A stretch of DNA of 7,905 bases from positions 1 to 7,905 of the forward strand of contig JBBPYA010000104.1 of the NCBI GenBank assembly GCA_038200385.1, in the 5' to 3' direction. The stretch is from JBBPYA01 sp038200385. GTDB lineage: Bacteria; Actinomycetota; Actinomycetes; Mycobacteriales; Geodermatophilaceae. This document shows, piece after piece, positions 1 through 6,501 of this stretch. Each line of letters opens with the position of its first letter. The first letter of the stretch is position 1. The position numbers were made by a program, and so were the translations under genes. The notes below the pieces were generated by a model, which ran no database searches, was not told the DNA's origin, and saw nothing but the letters and a program-made list of their open reading frames with translations.

Positions 1-1
1 G

Positions 2-1546
2 ATCCCGCTGCTGCTGACCGGCAGCGACCTGATGGGGCAGGCGGCGACGGGGACCGGCAAGACCGCGGCGTTCGCGCTACCGATCCTGCAGGGGCTACCC
101 GAGGGCCCGCGCGGCCGCACCCCGCACGCGCTGGTCCTGGTGCCGACCCGGGAGCTGGCCATGCAGGTCTCCGAAGCGGTGCACCGCTACGGTCGCGGCC
201 TCGGCGCCCGGGTGCTCCCGCTGTACGGCGGGCAGCCCATCTTCCGCCAGCTCCGCGCGCTGACCAGCGGGGTCGACGTCGTCGTGGGTACGCCGGGGCG
301 GGTGCTCGACCACCTGAACCGGGGCAGCCTGGAGACCGGGCAGCTGCAGACGGTGGTGCTGGACGAGGCCGACGAGATGTTGGACCTGGGCTTCGCCGAC
401 GACCTGGACGCGATCATGGCGGCCACCCCCGAGCAGCGGCAGACGCTGCTGTTCTCCGCGACGCTGCCGGCCCGGGTCGCCAGGCTGGCTCGGCGCTACC
501 TGCGCGACCCGGTGTCGGTCCAGGTCGGCCGGGACGCCGACGGATCCGGCGGTACCCCGCTGGTGCGCCAGACCGCCTACGTCGTGGCCCGCGCGCACAA
601 GCCGGCGACGCTGGGCCGGATCCTGGACGTGGAAGCGCCCACCGCTGCCATCGTGTTCTGCCGGACCCGCGACGAGGTGGACCGGCTGACCGAGACCCTG
701 AACGGGCGGGGGTACCGCGCCGAGGCGCTGCACGGCGGCATGAACCAGGACCAGCGCGACCGGGTCATGGGACGGCTGCGGTCAGGTACGGCGGAACTGT
801 TGGTCGCCACCGACGTCGCCGCCCGCGGCCTGGACATCGACCAGCTCACGCACGTCGTGAACTACGACGTACCCACCGATCCCGAGTCCTACGTGCACCG
901 GATCGGGCGGGTGGGGCGAGCCGGGCGCTCCGGCGTCGCGATCACGCTGGCCGAGCCGCGCGAGCACCGGATGCTCAAGGCGATCGAGAGGTTTACCGGC
1001 CAGCGGATGCACCTGGAGACCGTGCCGACCGTGGCCGACCTGCGAGCCCGCCGGCTGGAGAGCACCCGCGCGGCGATCCACGAGAACCTGCTCGCCGGCG
1101 ACCTCGACGGCTTCCGCGTCGTGGTCGAGACCCTCGCCTCGGAGTTCGACGTCCTGGAGGTGGCGCTGGCCGCGGTTCAGCTCGCCCACGAATCCCTGGC
1201 CGGCCCGACGGCTGAGGAGGAGCAGGACATCCCGACGGCCACCGCGCCTCCGGCCGGCGGGCCGCGCGAGTCGACCGCGCCGATGGCCCGGCTGTTCGTC
1301 GGAGCCGGCCGCAGCGCCGGGGTCCGACCCCAGGACCTGGTCGGGGCGATCGCCAACGAATCCAGGCTGACCGGCCGGGATGTCGGCTCGATCGAGATCT
1401 CCGACCGGTTCTCCCTGGTCGAGGTCCCCGAGGCCGCCGTCGACGAGGTGATCCAGGCGCTGCGGGCGAGCACGATCAAGGGCCGCAAGGCGGTGGTGCG
1501 CCGGGACCGCACGCAGGCCAAGCGTTCCCGCCCCCGGAAGCCGTGA
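2..1546 (+). CDS. DEAD-box ATP-dependent RNA helicase with DbpA-type C-terminal domain (5' partial)
   Basis: ATP-dependent RNA unwinding enzyme of the CsdA/DeaD/DbpA group, expected in the cytoplasm and typically linked to ribosome assembly or cold-stressed RNA. The frame is open from base 2, and the residues before the Met at base 32 (IPLLLTGSDL) are the normal lead-in to motif I, so that Met is internal and the real start lies upstream of the window. Counting from it: motif I AATGTGKT (4-11), Ia PTRELA (38-43), Ib TPGR (87-90), II DEAD (111-114), III SAT (142-144), IV IVFCRTR (207-213), V ATDVAARGLDI (259-269) and VI HRIGRVGR (289-296). The Val in motif VI replaces the usual Thr. Residues about 420-493 fit the RRM-like DbpA RNA-binding fold, reached through a Pro/Glu-rich linker (about 390-418), and the tail is basic (KRSRPRKP). 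The Q motif and N-terminus are missing. The gene converges on the next one. The family is certain; the choice between deaD, csdA and dbpA is not. Confidence 0.96.
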   Translation: MPLLLTGSDLMGQAATGTGKTAAFALPILQGLPEGPRGRTPHALVLVPTRELAMQVSEAVHRYGRGLGARVLPLYGGQPIFRQLRALTSGVDVVVGTPGRVLDHLNRGSLETGQLQTVVLDEADEMLDLGFADDLDAIMAATPEQRQTLLFSATLPARVARLARRYLRDPVSVQVGRDADGSGGTPLVRQTAYVVARAHKPATLGRILDVEAPTAAIVFCRTRDEVDRLTETLNGRGYRAEALHGGMNQDQRDRVMGRLRSGTAELLVATDVAARGLDIDQLTHVVNYDVPTDPESYVHRIGRVGRAGRSGVAITLAEPREHRMLKAIERFTGQRMHLETVPTVADLRARRLESTRAAIHENLLAGDLDGFRVVVETLASEFDVLEVALAAVQLAHESLAGPTAEEEQDIPTATAPPAGGPRESTAPMARLFVGAGRSAGVRPQDLVGAIANESRLTGRDVGSIEISDRFSLVEVPEAAVDEVIQALRASTIKGRKAVVRRDRTQAKRSRPRKP

Positions 1547-1551
1547 CACCG

Positions 1552-1567
1552 AGCCGGCTGCCCGGCT
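1552..1567. terminator. Possible weak bidirectional hairpin between convergent genes
   Basis: AGCCGG and CCGGCT form a perfect 6-bp inverted repeat around a 4-base loop, in the 24-base gap between the helicase stop and the stop of the minus-strand gene. No T-tract follows on either strand. CCGGCTG also recurs at 1554, 1562 and 1576. In GC-rich DNA such a short stem can occur by chance, so only its position favours a terminator role. Confidence 0.25.
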
Positions 1568-1570
1568 GGG

Positions 1571-1891
1571 TCAGTCCGGCTGCGGGCGGGTGGGACCGGG
1601 AGCGCCGCCGGGGCCGGGGGTCCGGCCGGCGGCCGGGGTCGACTGCTCGGCCGGATGCTCCACCAGGGCCAGCACCCGGCTGGCCATGAACCGTGCGGTG
1701 CGCACCGGCGTACCGCCCCGGGTCACCTCGGTGACCTCCACCAGGGTGCGGCCGGTCGTGATCTCGACGCGGCGCCCGGCCCGGGTCGCGGTGATCTCGT
1801 AGCTGCGCGCGGCATCGCCGGCGTCGATCACGATCTCCACCCGGTCGCCCCTCACGAGTGCATCCAAGCTCAGAACCGGCCGCACCTCCAC
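1571..1891 (-). CDS. Small hypothetical protein with disordered Pro/Gly tail
   Basis: I do not recognise this 106-residue protein. Residues about 1-78 alternate hydrophobic and charged positions in short stretches (VEIVID, SYEITATRAG, VEITTG, TLVEVTEVTRG), suggesting a small all-beta domain. Residues about 80-106 are rich in Pro, Gly, Ala and Thr and are probably disordered. There is no signal peptide, membrane segment or Cys. Codon third positions are strongly G/C, which supports real coding. It begins 23 bases after the stop of the SirB1-like gene on the same strand, so the two are probably co-transcribed. The GTG at 1891 is the first in-frame start after that stop, but no clear ribosome binding site precedes it; a GTG at 1885 and another at 1855 are alternatives. 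Confidence 0.7.
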   Translation of the reverse strand: MEVRPVLSLDALVRGDRVEIVIDAGDAARSYEITATRAGRRVEITTGRTLVEVTEVTRGGTPVRTARFMASRVLALVEHPAEQSTPAAGRTPGPGGAPGPTRPQPD

Positions 1892-1914
1892 TGCACGCGG
1901 GTCCGCGCCGTGAC

Positions 1915-2679
1915 TCAGTTCAGGTGGGCCCGCATCGAGCGGGCAGCCTGGCTCAGCGGCCCGGCATGCTGCGGCCAGTTATCCGCCCAGGCCTGGAGTT
2001 GGACCGCGGCCTCCAGCCAGCGGCCCTGCCGCCCGATCGCCTCGCCGAGCTCGAGCAGCTCTGCGGCCCCGACGCCGGGCAGCGCCAGCCGCATCCGCAG
2101 CACCCACTCCAGGTCCGCCGGCCGGCCGGCCCGGTAGATGTGGCGCAGGTTCTCCAGGATCCGGATCAGGATCGCCGGCGGCGTCGCGGTCGGCATCAGG
2201 TGTTCGCCGAAGGGAATGCTGGCCCCGGTCGAGCCCCGAAATCGGCGCTCGCAACCGGCCAGGTCGAGCAGCTCGCCGCCACCGAAGGCGTCTACGTACT
2301 CCCCGGTCCCGGTCCGGCGGACCAGGAAGTGCCCGGGCATCGCGACCCCCTCCAGCCGCACGCCGGCCCGCCGGCCGACTTCGATGCACACCAGGCACAG
2401 CGTGATCGGCAGCCCGAGCCTTCGGTGCAGTACGTCGGGCAGCAGGGAGTTGCGCGGGTCGTAGTAACGCTGCCCGTTGCCGGCGAAGCCCTCCTCGACG
2501 AACAGTCGGCGGCGCAGCGACTCGAAGGAGTCGACACCCTCGGCCAGCCGGTCGAGCTCGGCGAGCCAGTAGCCGGGCTCCAGCCGCGGATCGGAGCCGG
2601 CCGCGATGGCCAGCGCAGCCTCGTCCAGCCGCCAGTCCGCCCGGCCGAGCAGCTCGCGGAAGCCGTCGATCGCGTCCAC
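1915..2679 (-). CDS. SirB1-type transglutaminase-like protein with TPR-like C-terminus
   Basis: A 254-residue protein of the SirB1/YchA family (Transglut_core2 plus helical repeats), a widespread family of unknown biochemical role, probably cytoplasmic since no signal peptide or membrane segment is seen. The signature stretch runs from YYDPRNSLLPDVL (72-84) through RRLGLPITL (86-94) to MPGHFLVR (114-121) and YVDAFGGG (128-135). H117 and D130 match the His and Asp of a transglutaminase triad; the more usual residues at the last motif are D-P-F, here D-A-F. The place of the nucleophilic Cys holds T93/L94/C95, with C98 nearby, so catalysis cannot be assumed. Residues about 168-250 form amphipathic helices resembling TPR repeats. 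The GTG at 2679 has no Shine-Dalgarno but sits 6 bases after a TAGGCT -10 box, suggesting a leaderless mRNA. The small protein follows 23 bases downstream, and the membrane protein ends 41 bases upstream. Confidence 0.9.
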   Translation of the reverse strand: MDAIDGFRELLGRADWRLDEAALAIAAGSDPRLEPGYWLAELDRLAEGVDSFESLRRRLFVEEGFAGNGQRYYDPRNSLLPDVLHRRLGLPITLCLVCIEVGRRAGVRLEGVAMPGHFLVRRTGTGEYVDAFGGGELLDLAGCERRFRGSTGASIPFGEHLMPTATPPAILIRILENLRHIYRAGRPADLEWVLRMRLALPGVGAAELLELGEAIGRQGRWLEAAVQLQAWADNWPQHAGPLSQAARSMRAHLN

Positions 2680-2685
2680 CGGCCG

Positions 2686-2691
2686 AGCCTA
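2686..2691 (-). promoter_or_regulatory. Candidate -10 box for a leaderless SirB1-like transcript
   Basis: On the minus strand TAGGCT fits the actinobacterial -10 pattern TAnnnT. Its last T is separated by 6 bases from the GTG start at 2679, so transcription would begin on or next to the start codon. No good -35 is seen 16-19 bases upstream. The lack of a Shine-Dalgarno before the GTG agrees with leaderless initiation. Confidence 0.5.
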
Positions 2692-2720
2692 TCGACGCTC
2701 GACCGTCCCAGCTTGCTGCG

Positions 2721-2984
2721 CTAACGCCGGGAGCGGGCCAGGAACCCGACCAGCTCCGGGTGCTCGTCCTCGCCGCGCAGCATCGTCCGGGCCATCGCAG
2801 CGGCCATCAGCAACCCGCAGCCGCCGAGCACGATCGCCGAACCGATCAGCGCTATTCCGATCACCGCGGAGGGCACGTCGAAGAGGACCAGCAGCGGGAC
2901 GCCGACCAGCAGCAGCACCGGAAGCAGGAACGAGCCCGACCCGTCCAGCGGAAGGGTCCAGCGCAGCGCCGAACGGTGCGCGAT
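2721..2984 (-). CDS. Small two-helix membrane protein, apparent non-standard start
   Basis: I do not recognise a named family. The chain has a short charged N-terminus, two hydrophobic segments (roughly residues 18-36 and 41-66 if counted from 2984) and a charged tail (RTMLRGEDEHPELVGFLARSRR), so it should be an integral membrane protein with both ends on the same side. The first ordinary start in this frame is GTG at 2918, but that begins inside the first helix and has no ribosome binding site. The frame keeps G/C-rich third positions upstream to about 2984, where an in-frame ATC lies 7 bases after AGAAGGGGG; above that the codon pattern breaks down, and the frame closes with TGA at 3048-3050. 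Starting at the ATC gives 87 residues; the GTG gives 65. A CTG start inside, or a base error turning ATG into ATC, are alternatives. It lies between the nuclease-helicase (about 106 bases away) and the SirB1-like gene (41 bases). Confidence 0.65.
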   Translation of the reverse strand: MAHRSALRWTLPLDGSGSFLLPVLLLVGVPLLVLFDVPSAVIGIALIGSAIVLGGCGLLMAAAMARTMLRGEDEHPELVGFLARSRR

Positions 2985-2991
2985 GTCGCCA

Positions 2992-3000
2992 CCCCCTTCT
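2992..3000 (-). promoter_or_regulatory. Strong Shine-Dalgarno before the membrane protein
   Basis: AGAAGGGGG on the minus strand is the only strong ribosome binding site near this gene. It lies 7 bases before the in-frame ATC at 2984 and 73 bases before the first in-frame GTG, so it decides in favour of the longer protein. A GTG directly abutting it (2992-2990) is too close and in another frame. Confidence 0.5.
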
Positions 3001-3014
3001 TGGTGATGCCACCA
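3001..3014 (-). other. Small hairpin just 5' of the Shine-Dalgarno
   Basis: TGGTG and CACCA form a perfect 5-bp stem with a 4-base loop, ending directly against the AGAAGGGGG ribosome binding site of the membrane protein on the minus-strand RNA. It could modulate access to that site, but the stem is short and may be chance. Confidence 0.25.
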
Positions 3015-3041
3015 CCATGCCGCAACGTCGGCCGACCGTCG

Positions 3042-3058
3042 ATGACCTCACAGGTCAT
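3042..3058. repeat. Perfect 7-3-7 palindrome, candidate operator or terminator hairpin
   Basis: ATGACCT-CAC-AGGTCAT is a perfect inverted repeat with a 3-base centre. It lies 32 bases past the stop of the nuclease-helicase and about 58 bases before the apparent start of the membrane protein, both on the minus strand. Its size suits a dimeric repressor site for the membrane protein, or a transcript hairpin ending the helicase message. No T-tract follows, which weighs against an intrinsic terminator. Confidence 0.45.
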
Positions 3059-3090
3059 ACCGCGGACGGGTCGGCGGCAGCGTGACCTCC

Positions 3091-6000
3091 TCAGTCGCGA
3101 AGGGGACTGGTCAGATCCGGCAGGGACAGCTCCGCATAGCGGCACAGTGCGTTGACCCTGCGCAGTTGCTCGGGGGAGTGCACGGCGGCGTCGAGCAGCC
3201 GCGGGCTGGCCACGATCACCGCCATCGCCTGGGCCCGGGACACCGCGACGTTGAGCCGGTGCGGGTCGTACACGAACTCCACCCCGCGCGGTGCGTCCTC
3301 GGCGGACGAGCTGGCCGTCGAGTACACGACGACCGGCGCCTCCTGGCCCTGGAACTTGTCGACCGTCCCGACCCGTACACCCTGCGGCAGGCCGCGGCGC
3401 AGCCGGCCGACCTGGTTGTTGTACGGCGCCACCACCAGGATCTGCGCCAGGCCCAAGGGACGCAGCACGCCATGCAGGTCGGTCCAGTGCCCCCGGACGA
3501 GGTCGTCGACCAGCGCGGCCACGACGGCCACCTCCTCGTCGGAACCGGCGGCGTTGCCCGCGTGCTCCACCGGGACGAAGCGCAGCCCGCTGCCGCGGAG
3601 CAATCCCGGCGCGTCGATCGCCTGCGCCTCCCGCCCCGGCGCGGCCTTCAACCGGCCCTCGTAGGCCAGCTCGGAGACGAACCCGGTGATCGCCGGATGC
3701 ATCCGCCACGAGGTGTCCAGGAAGATGCCGCGGTCGGGCGGGATGGTGTCGTCCCCATCGAGCAGGTACCCGAGCGCGGAGGCGTCCGCGCCGTCGGGGT
3801 GCTGCGCCTGCGTCGGCTGGGTGAGCTGCTGCGGGTCACCCAGCAGCACCAGGGACGCCGCGGCCTGCGCCACCGCGACGGCGTTGGCCAACGAGAACTG
3901 CCCGGCCTCGTCGACCACCAGGACGTCGACTGCGGCCCGCAGGTCGGCCCTGGCCCACAGCCACGCCGTACCACCGACGAGGGTGGCAGCGCCGGAGTCC
4001 AGCGCCCCGACCACCGCGTCGTTGCTCGTGGTGTGCGCGACATCGGCGCTGCCGCAGTGCTGCGTCGGTTCGCACTTCTGCAGTCCCGGTCGACCTACCG
4101 CCTGCAGCAGGTTGCCGATCACCTTGTGGGACAGCGCGGTGACACCTACCCGTTTGCCGTCGTCGAGCAGCGCGCGGATCAGCTCGGCGGCCGCGGTCGT
4201 CTTGCCGCTGCCCGGCGGGCCCTGGACGGCGAGCACCTGCCCGGACAGGGCCCGACCGACCCGCAGCACGGCCTGCCGCGGGGTCTCGCCCGGGAGCACC
4301 GTCGTGCCGGCGGGGACGACGCGGTCGAGCAACCGCAGGCCGGGGCCGCCACACCCGTCCAGCGCCAGGTGGCCGACCCTGGCGATCGACTCCCGCATGG
4401 CGCCGTCGTTGGGCGGCCCGGTCGGGGCGAACCCCCGCGGTCGGGGCGCCGTCTTGCCGGGCCCGACCTTGAGAACGAGCCAGCCGTCGGTGACGTCGCT
4501 GTCGTGCACGGACCCGAGGCCGTCCGCGGTGTCGACGTCCAACACCGCGTCGCCCACCTTGGTGTCCTGCGGCGGGAACGTGTAGCGCCACAGGGTGCTG
4601 CGCTTGTCCGCCCCGACCGGCCCGGGCGTGGACAGGCCGCCGAGCGCCGAGCTGTCGCCGATCAACTCGTCGTCGGTGAGGTCGCTGAGCCGGAAGATGT
4701 CCCACCACTGCGGGCGTCCTTCCCGCCGGTGCCACTGCACCAGTCCGGCCAGCAGCGGCCGGCCGGCCGCGCGCAGCCGCTCGGCCAGCTCGGCCTCCTC
4801 GCGCTCGGCGTCGCCGATCGGGACCGGCCCGAACCGGACGTCGCCCGGGCGGGGCAACTCGCCGTTGCACCCGGCCGCCTCGACGCGGCGATCCTCCAGC
4901 CACCGGTGCAGCACGGCCGTGGACTCGACGTCCTCGCGGTTGTAGTCCTCGATCCGGCGCAGGATCTCCGGGTCACGATCGGCGAGCCACCGCTCGTACG
5001 CCACGACGCTGTCCATCGCGCCGGCAACCTCACCGCCGCCGCCGGGATCTGCACCAGCCCGGTCGGCGCCGCGGACCGCGCCCCAGTAGAACGCCTCTAG
5101 GTACTTGATCGAGTACGACGGCTTGCTGATCCGCAGGCCCTGGCGCACCACGGCGTACAGGTCGACGAACCGCTCGCCGCGCAGCAACTGGTCCAGCTCG
5201 GCCTCCCGCACGGCGTACCGGCCCGTGAGCCGCTTGATGGCCGAGGTCTCGTACGGCGCGTAGTGGTAGACGTGCATCCCCGGGAACTCGCGCCAGCGCT
5301 GCAGGAGCTGGTCGACCAGGTCGGCGGTCAGTGCCCGCTCCTCGTCCCCGCTGTGCGCCCACAGCGCCTGGAACCCGCCGTCACGGTCACCGATTCCGGC
5401 GAGGTACTCCCGTCCGGCGCCGTCCGCGGCGTACGGATCGCCCTCGAAGTCCAGGTAGACGTCGCCGGCGTCGGGCTCGGGCAGCCGGCACAGCCCGAGG
5501 TCGGCGATGGGGGGAAGCAACTCATACTGCGGCGCGCCTGTCCTGCGTTCGGCGATCTGCAGCCGGGCCTGCTCGACCAGCCGGTGCGATGCACCACTCC
5601 CCACCGGCAGCAGGTCGGGGTCGGCGGCGGCCAGGGCGGCCACGGTGCCGATCCCGGCGCGGCGTAAAGCCACCCGGTGGTCGGCCCGCATGAGCGCGAC
5701 CAGGGACAGGTCGTCGGCGTCCTGCCACGACCGGACGCAGTCGGGCTGCCAGCGGCACTGCGAGCAGTGCGCCACCGGCACTGCCTCGGTCGCCGGTCCG
5801 GACTGCACCGCCGCGCGCAGCCGGGCCCGGGCCCGCCGCGCGTAGGAGGCGACGTCGACCAGTCGCCAGGACCGGAGCTCGCCGTCGCCGGTGATGACGT
5901 ACACGTGCTCGGCCTCGGCGCCCTGCAGCACGGCGAGCCGCTCGGCGTATGTCGCCATCTGCAGCAGCGCCGGGACCTGCAGGCTGCGGGCCATCTTCGT

Positions 6001-6405
6001 GTCGGCCACCTCGTAGGACCAGGCGCCGAGCGCAGAGGGCCGCTCGACGCGGAGCAGGAAGTCGGCCTGCCCGCCCCAGAGCCGGTCGAAGAAGGTGGCC
6101 TGGTAGATCACTTCGGCGCCGCTATGCATCGCTTCGAGGGTGCGGCGCTCGGCCTCGCGGCGGCCGTCGGCGGCGTACCCGCCCTCGATCTGCACCACCG
6201 TCCGGCCGGCCACGAGCAGGCCGTCGAGGTAGCGGCGTTCGTGCGCGATGCCCCGATCGAGAATGAGTTGCAACGCGTCGTCGGGGGTGGCAGCGCTCGC
6301 CGGCCGGTCCACCGCCTGCAGGTCCAGGGTAGTGATGTGCGGGCAGGCAAGGTGCTTGGTCAGGTCGGTCGGGCTGAGCACCAACCGTCCGTCGAGGCGC
6401 TGCAC
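3091..6405 (-). CDS. TM0106-family RecB-like nuclease fused to DEDD nuclease and SF1 helicase
   Basis: A 1104-residue cytoplasmic enzyme that should cut and unwind nucleic acid; its pathway is unknown, with DNA end processing or repair the natural guess. Counted from GTG at 6405, domain one (about 1-235) is a Cas4/AddB-like PD-(D/E)XK nuclease: H55-E56, D115 (GQADF), D135-T-K137 (EVADTK), with cysteines C21, C214, C217 and C223 placed as for a 4Fe-4S cluster. Domain two (about 310-505) is RNase H/DEDD-like: D319-F-E321-G-D323, HYAPYE with E386, and Y488-NRE-D492. Domain three (about 700-1090) is an Upf1/Dna2-like SF1 helicase: Walker A GPPGSGKT 729-736, DEAGQ 832-836, GDPQQ 856-860, SWRMHP 899-904, DKFQGQE 1016-1022 and NVAVSRA 1052-1058. 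All motifs look intact. A TTG at 6435 is in frame, but the GTG has GGGGAGG 7 bases upstream. It is divergent from the lipoprotein gene. Confidence 0.93.
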   Translation of the reverse strand: MQRLDGRLVLSPTDLTKHLACPHITTLDLQAVDRPASAATPDDALQLILDRGIAHERRYLDGLLVAGRTVVQIEGGYAADGRREAERRTLEAMHSGAEVIYQATFFDRLWGGQADFLLRVERPSALGAWSYEVADTKMARSLQVPALLQMATYAERLAVLQGAEAEHVYVITGDGELRSWRLVDVASYARRARARLRAAVQSGPATEAVPVAHCSQCRWQPDCVRSWQDADDLSLVALMRADHRVALRRAGIGTVAALAAADPDLLPVGSGASHRLVEQARLQIAERRTGAPQYELLPPIADLGLCRLPEPDAGDVYLDFEGDPYAADGAGREYLAGIGDRDGGFQALWAHSGDEERALTADLVDQLLQRWREFPGMHVYHYAPYETSAIKRLTGRYAVREAELDQLLRGERFVDLYAVVRQGLRISKPSYSIKYLEAFYWGAVRGADRAGADPGGGGEVAGAMDSVVAYERWLADRDPEILRRIEDYNREDVESTAVLHRWLEDRRVEAAGCNGELPRPGDVRFGPVPIGDAEREEAELAERLRAAGRPLLAGLVQWHRREGRPQWWDIFRLSDLTDDELIGDSSALGGLSTPGPVGADKRSTLWRYTFPPQDTKVGDAVLDVDTADGLGSVHDSDVTDGWLVLKVGPGKTAPRPRGFAPTGPPNDGAMRESIARVGHLALDGCGGPGLRLLDRVVPAGTTVLPGETPRQAVLRVGRALSGQVLAVQGPPGSGKTTAAAELIRALLDDGKRVGVTALSHKVIGNLLQAVGRPGLQKCEPTQHCGSADVAHTTSNDAVVGALDSGAATLVGGTAWLWARADLRAAVDVLVVDEAGQFSLANAVAVAQAAASLVLLGDPQQLTQPTQAQHPDGADASALGYLLDGDDTIPPDRGIFLDTSWRMHPAITGFVSELAYEGRLKAAPGREAQAIDAPGLLRGSGLRFVPVEHAGNAAGSDEEVAVVAALVDDLVRGHWTDLHGVLRPLGLAQILVVAPYNNQVGRLRRGLPQGVRVGTVDKFQGQEAPVVVYSTASSSAEDAPRGVEFVYDPHRLNVAVSRAQAMAVIVASPRLLDAAVHSPEQLRRVNALCRYAELSLPDLTSPLRD

Positions 6406-6412
6406 GATGGCA

Positions 6413-6419
6413 CCTCCCC
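6413..6419 (-). promoter_or_regulatory. Ribosome binding site fixing the nuclease-helicase start
   Basis: GGGGAGG on the minus strand is followed by 7 bases and then the GTG at 6405. It lies inside the extra 10 codons that would be added by starting at TTG 6435, so the shorter protein beginning VQRLDGRLVLS is preferred. Confidence 0.8.
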
Positions 6420-6488
6420 GTGGGCTGAACGGCAATTACGGGCGGATAACGCAAGCCCGACGCTACCGATCCGCACCGACCGTCCACG

Positions 6489-6494
6489 TAGGGT
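6489..6494 (+). promoter_or_regulatory. Candidate -10 box (or weak ribosome binding site) of the lipoprotein gene
   Basis: TAGGGT fits TAnnnT and ends 7 bases before the ATG at 6502, the geometry of a leaderless transcript. The same bases contain AGGG, which could instead act as a weak Shine-Dalgarno at the same spacing. No convincing -35 is seen. The sequence from the box to the start codon closely matches the one before the SirB1-like gene. Confidence 0.4.
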
Positions 6495-6501
6495 CGGCCA
6501 G

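Noticed and set aside
2689..3051. A 120-codon minus-strand frame overlapping the membrane protein, including an ATG in its leader
   Set aside because: The product is Arg/Gly/Ala-rich without hydrophobic structure and its codon third positions lack the G/C bias seen in the membrane-protein frame.
2861..3709. A 282-codon minus-strand frame overlapping the end of the nuclease-helicase
   Set aside because: It is a shifted frame of a gene with conserved helicase motifs V and VI there; composition is shadow-like.
3082..5100. A 672-codon open frame on the + strand, and others, antisense to the nuclease-helicase
   Set aside because: It lies entirely opposite a gene with intact domains, has no recognisable motifs and an Arg/Gly/Pro/His-rich composition typical of reading GC-rich DNA backwards.
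3091..6405. A CRISPR-associated Cas4 or an AddAB/RecBCD system
   Set aside because: The Cas4/AddB-like domain is only one part of a TM0106-type fusion; no repeats, cas1/cas2, addA or recC/D partner is present in the window.
5677..6501. Upstream extension of the lipoprotein frame by 275 codons
   Set aside because: The extension is antisense to the nuclease-helicase and lacks domains, while a signal peptide with lipobox begins exactly at ATG 6502.
6406..6501. A promoter for the nuclease-helicase in the relatively AT-rich patch near 6430-6460
   Set aside because: No pair of -35 and TAnnnT elements with suitable spacing could be found on the minus strand.
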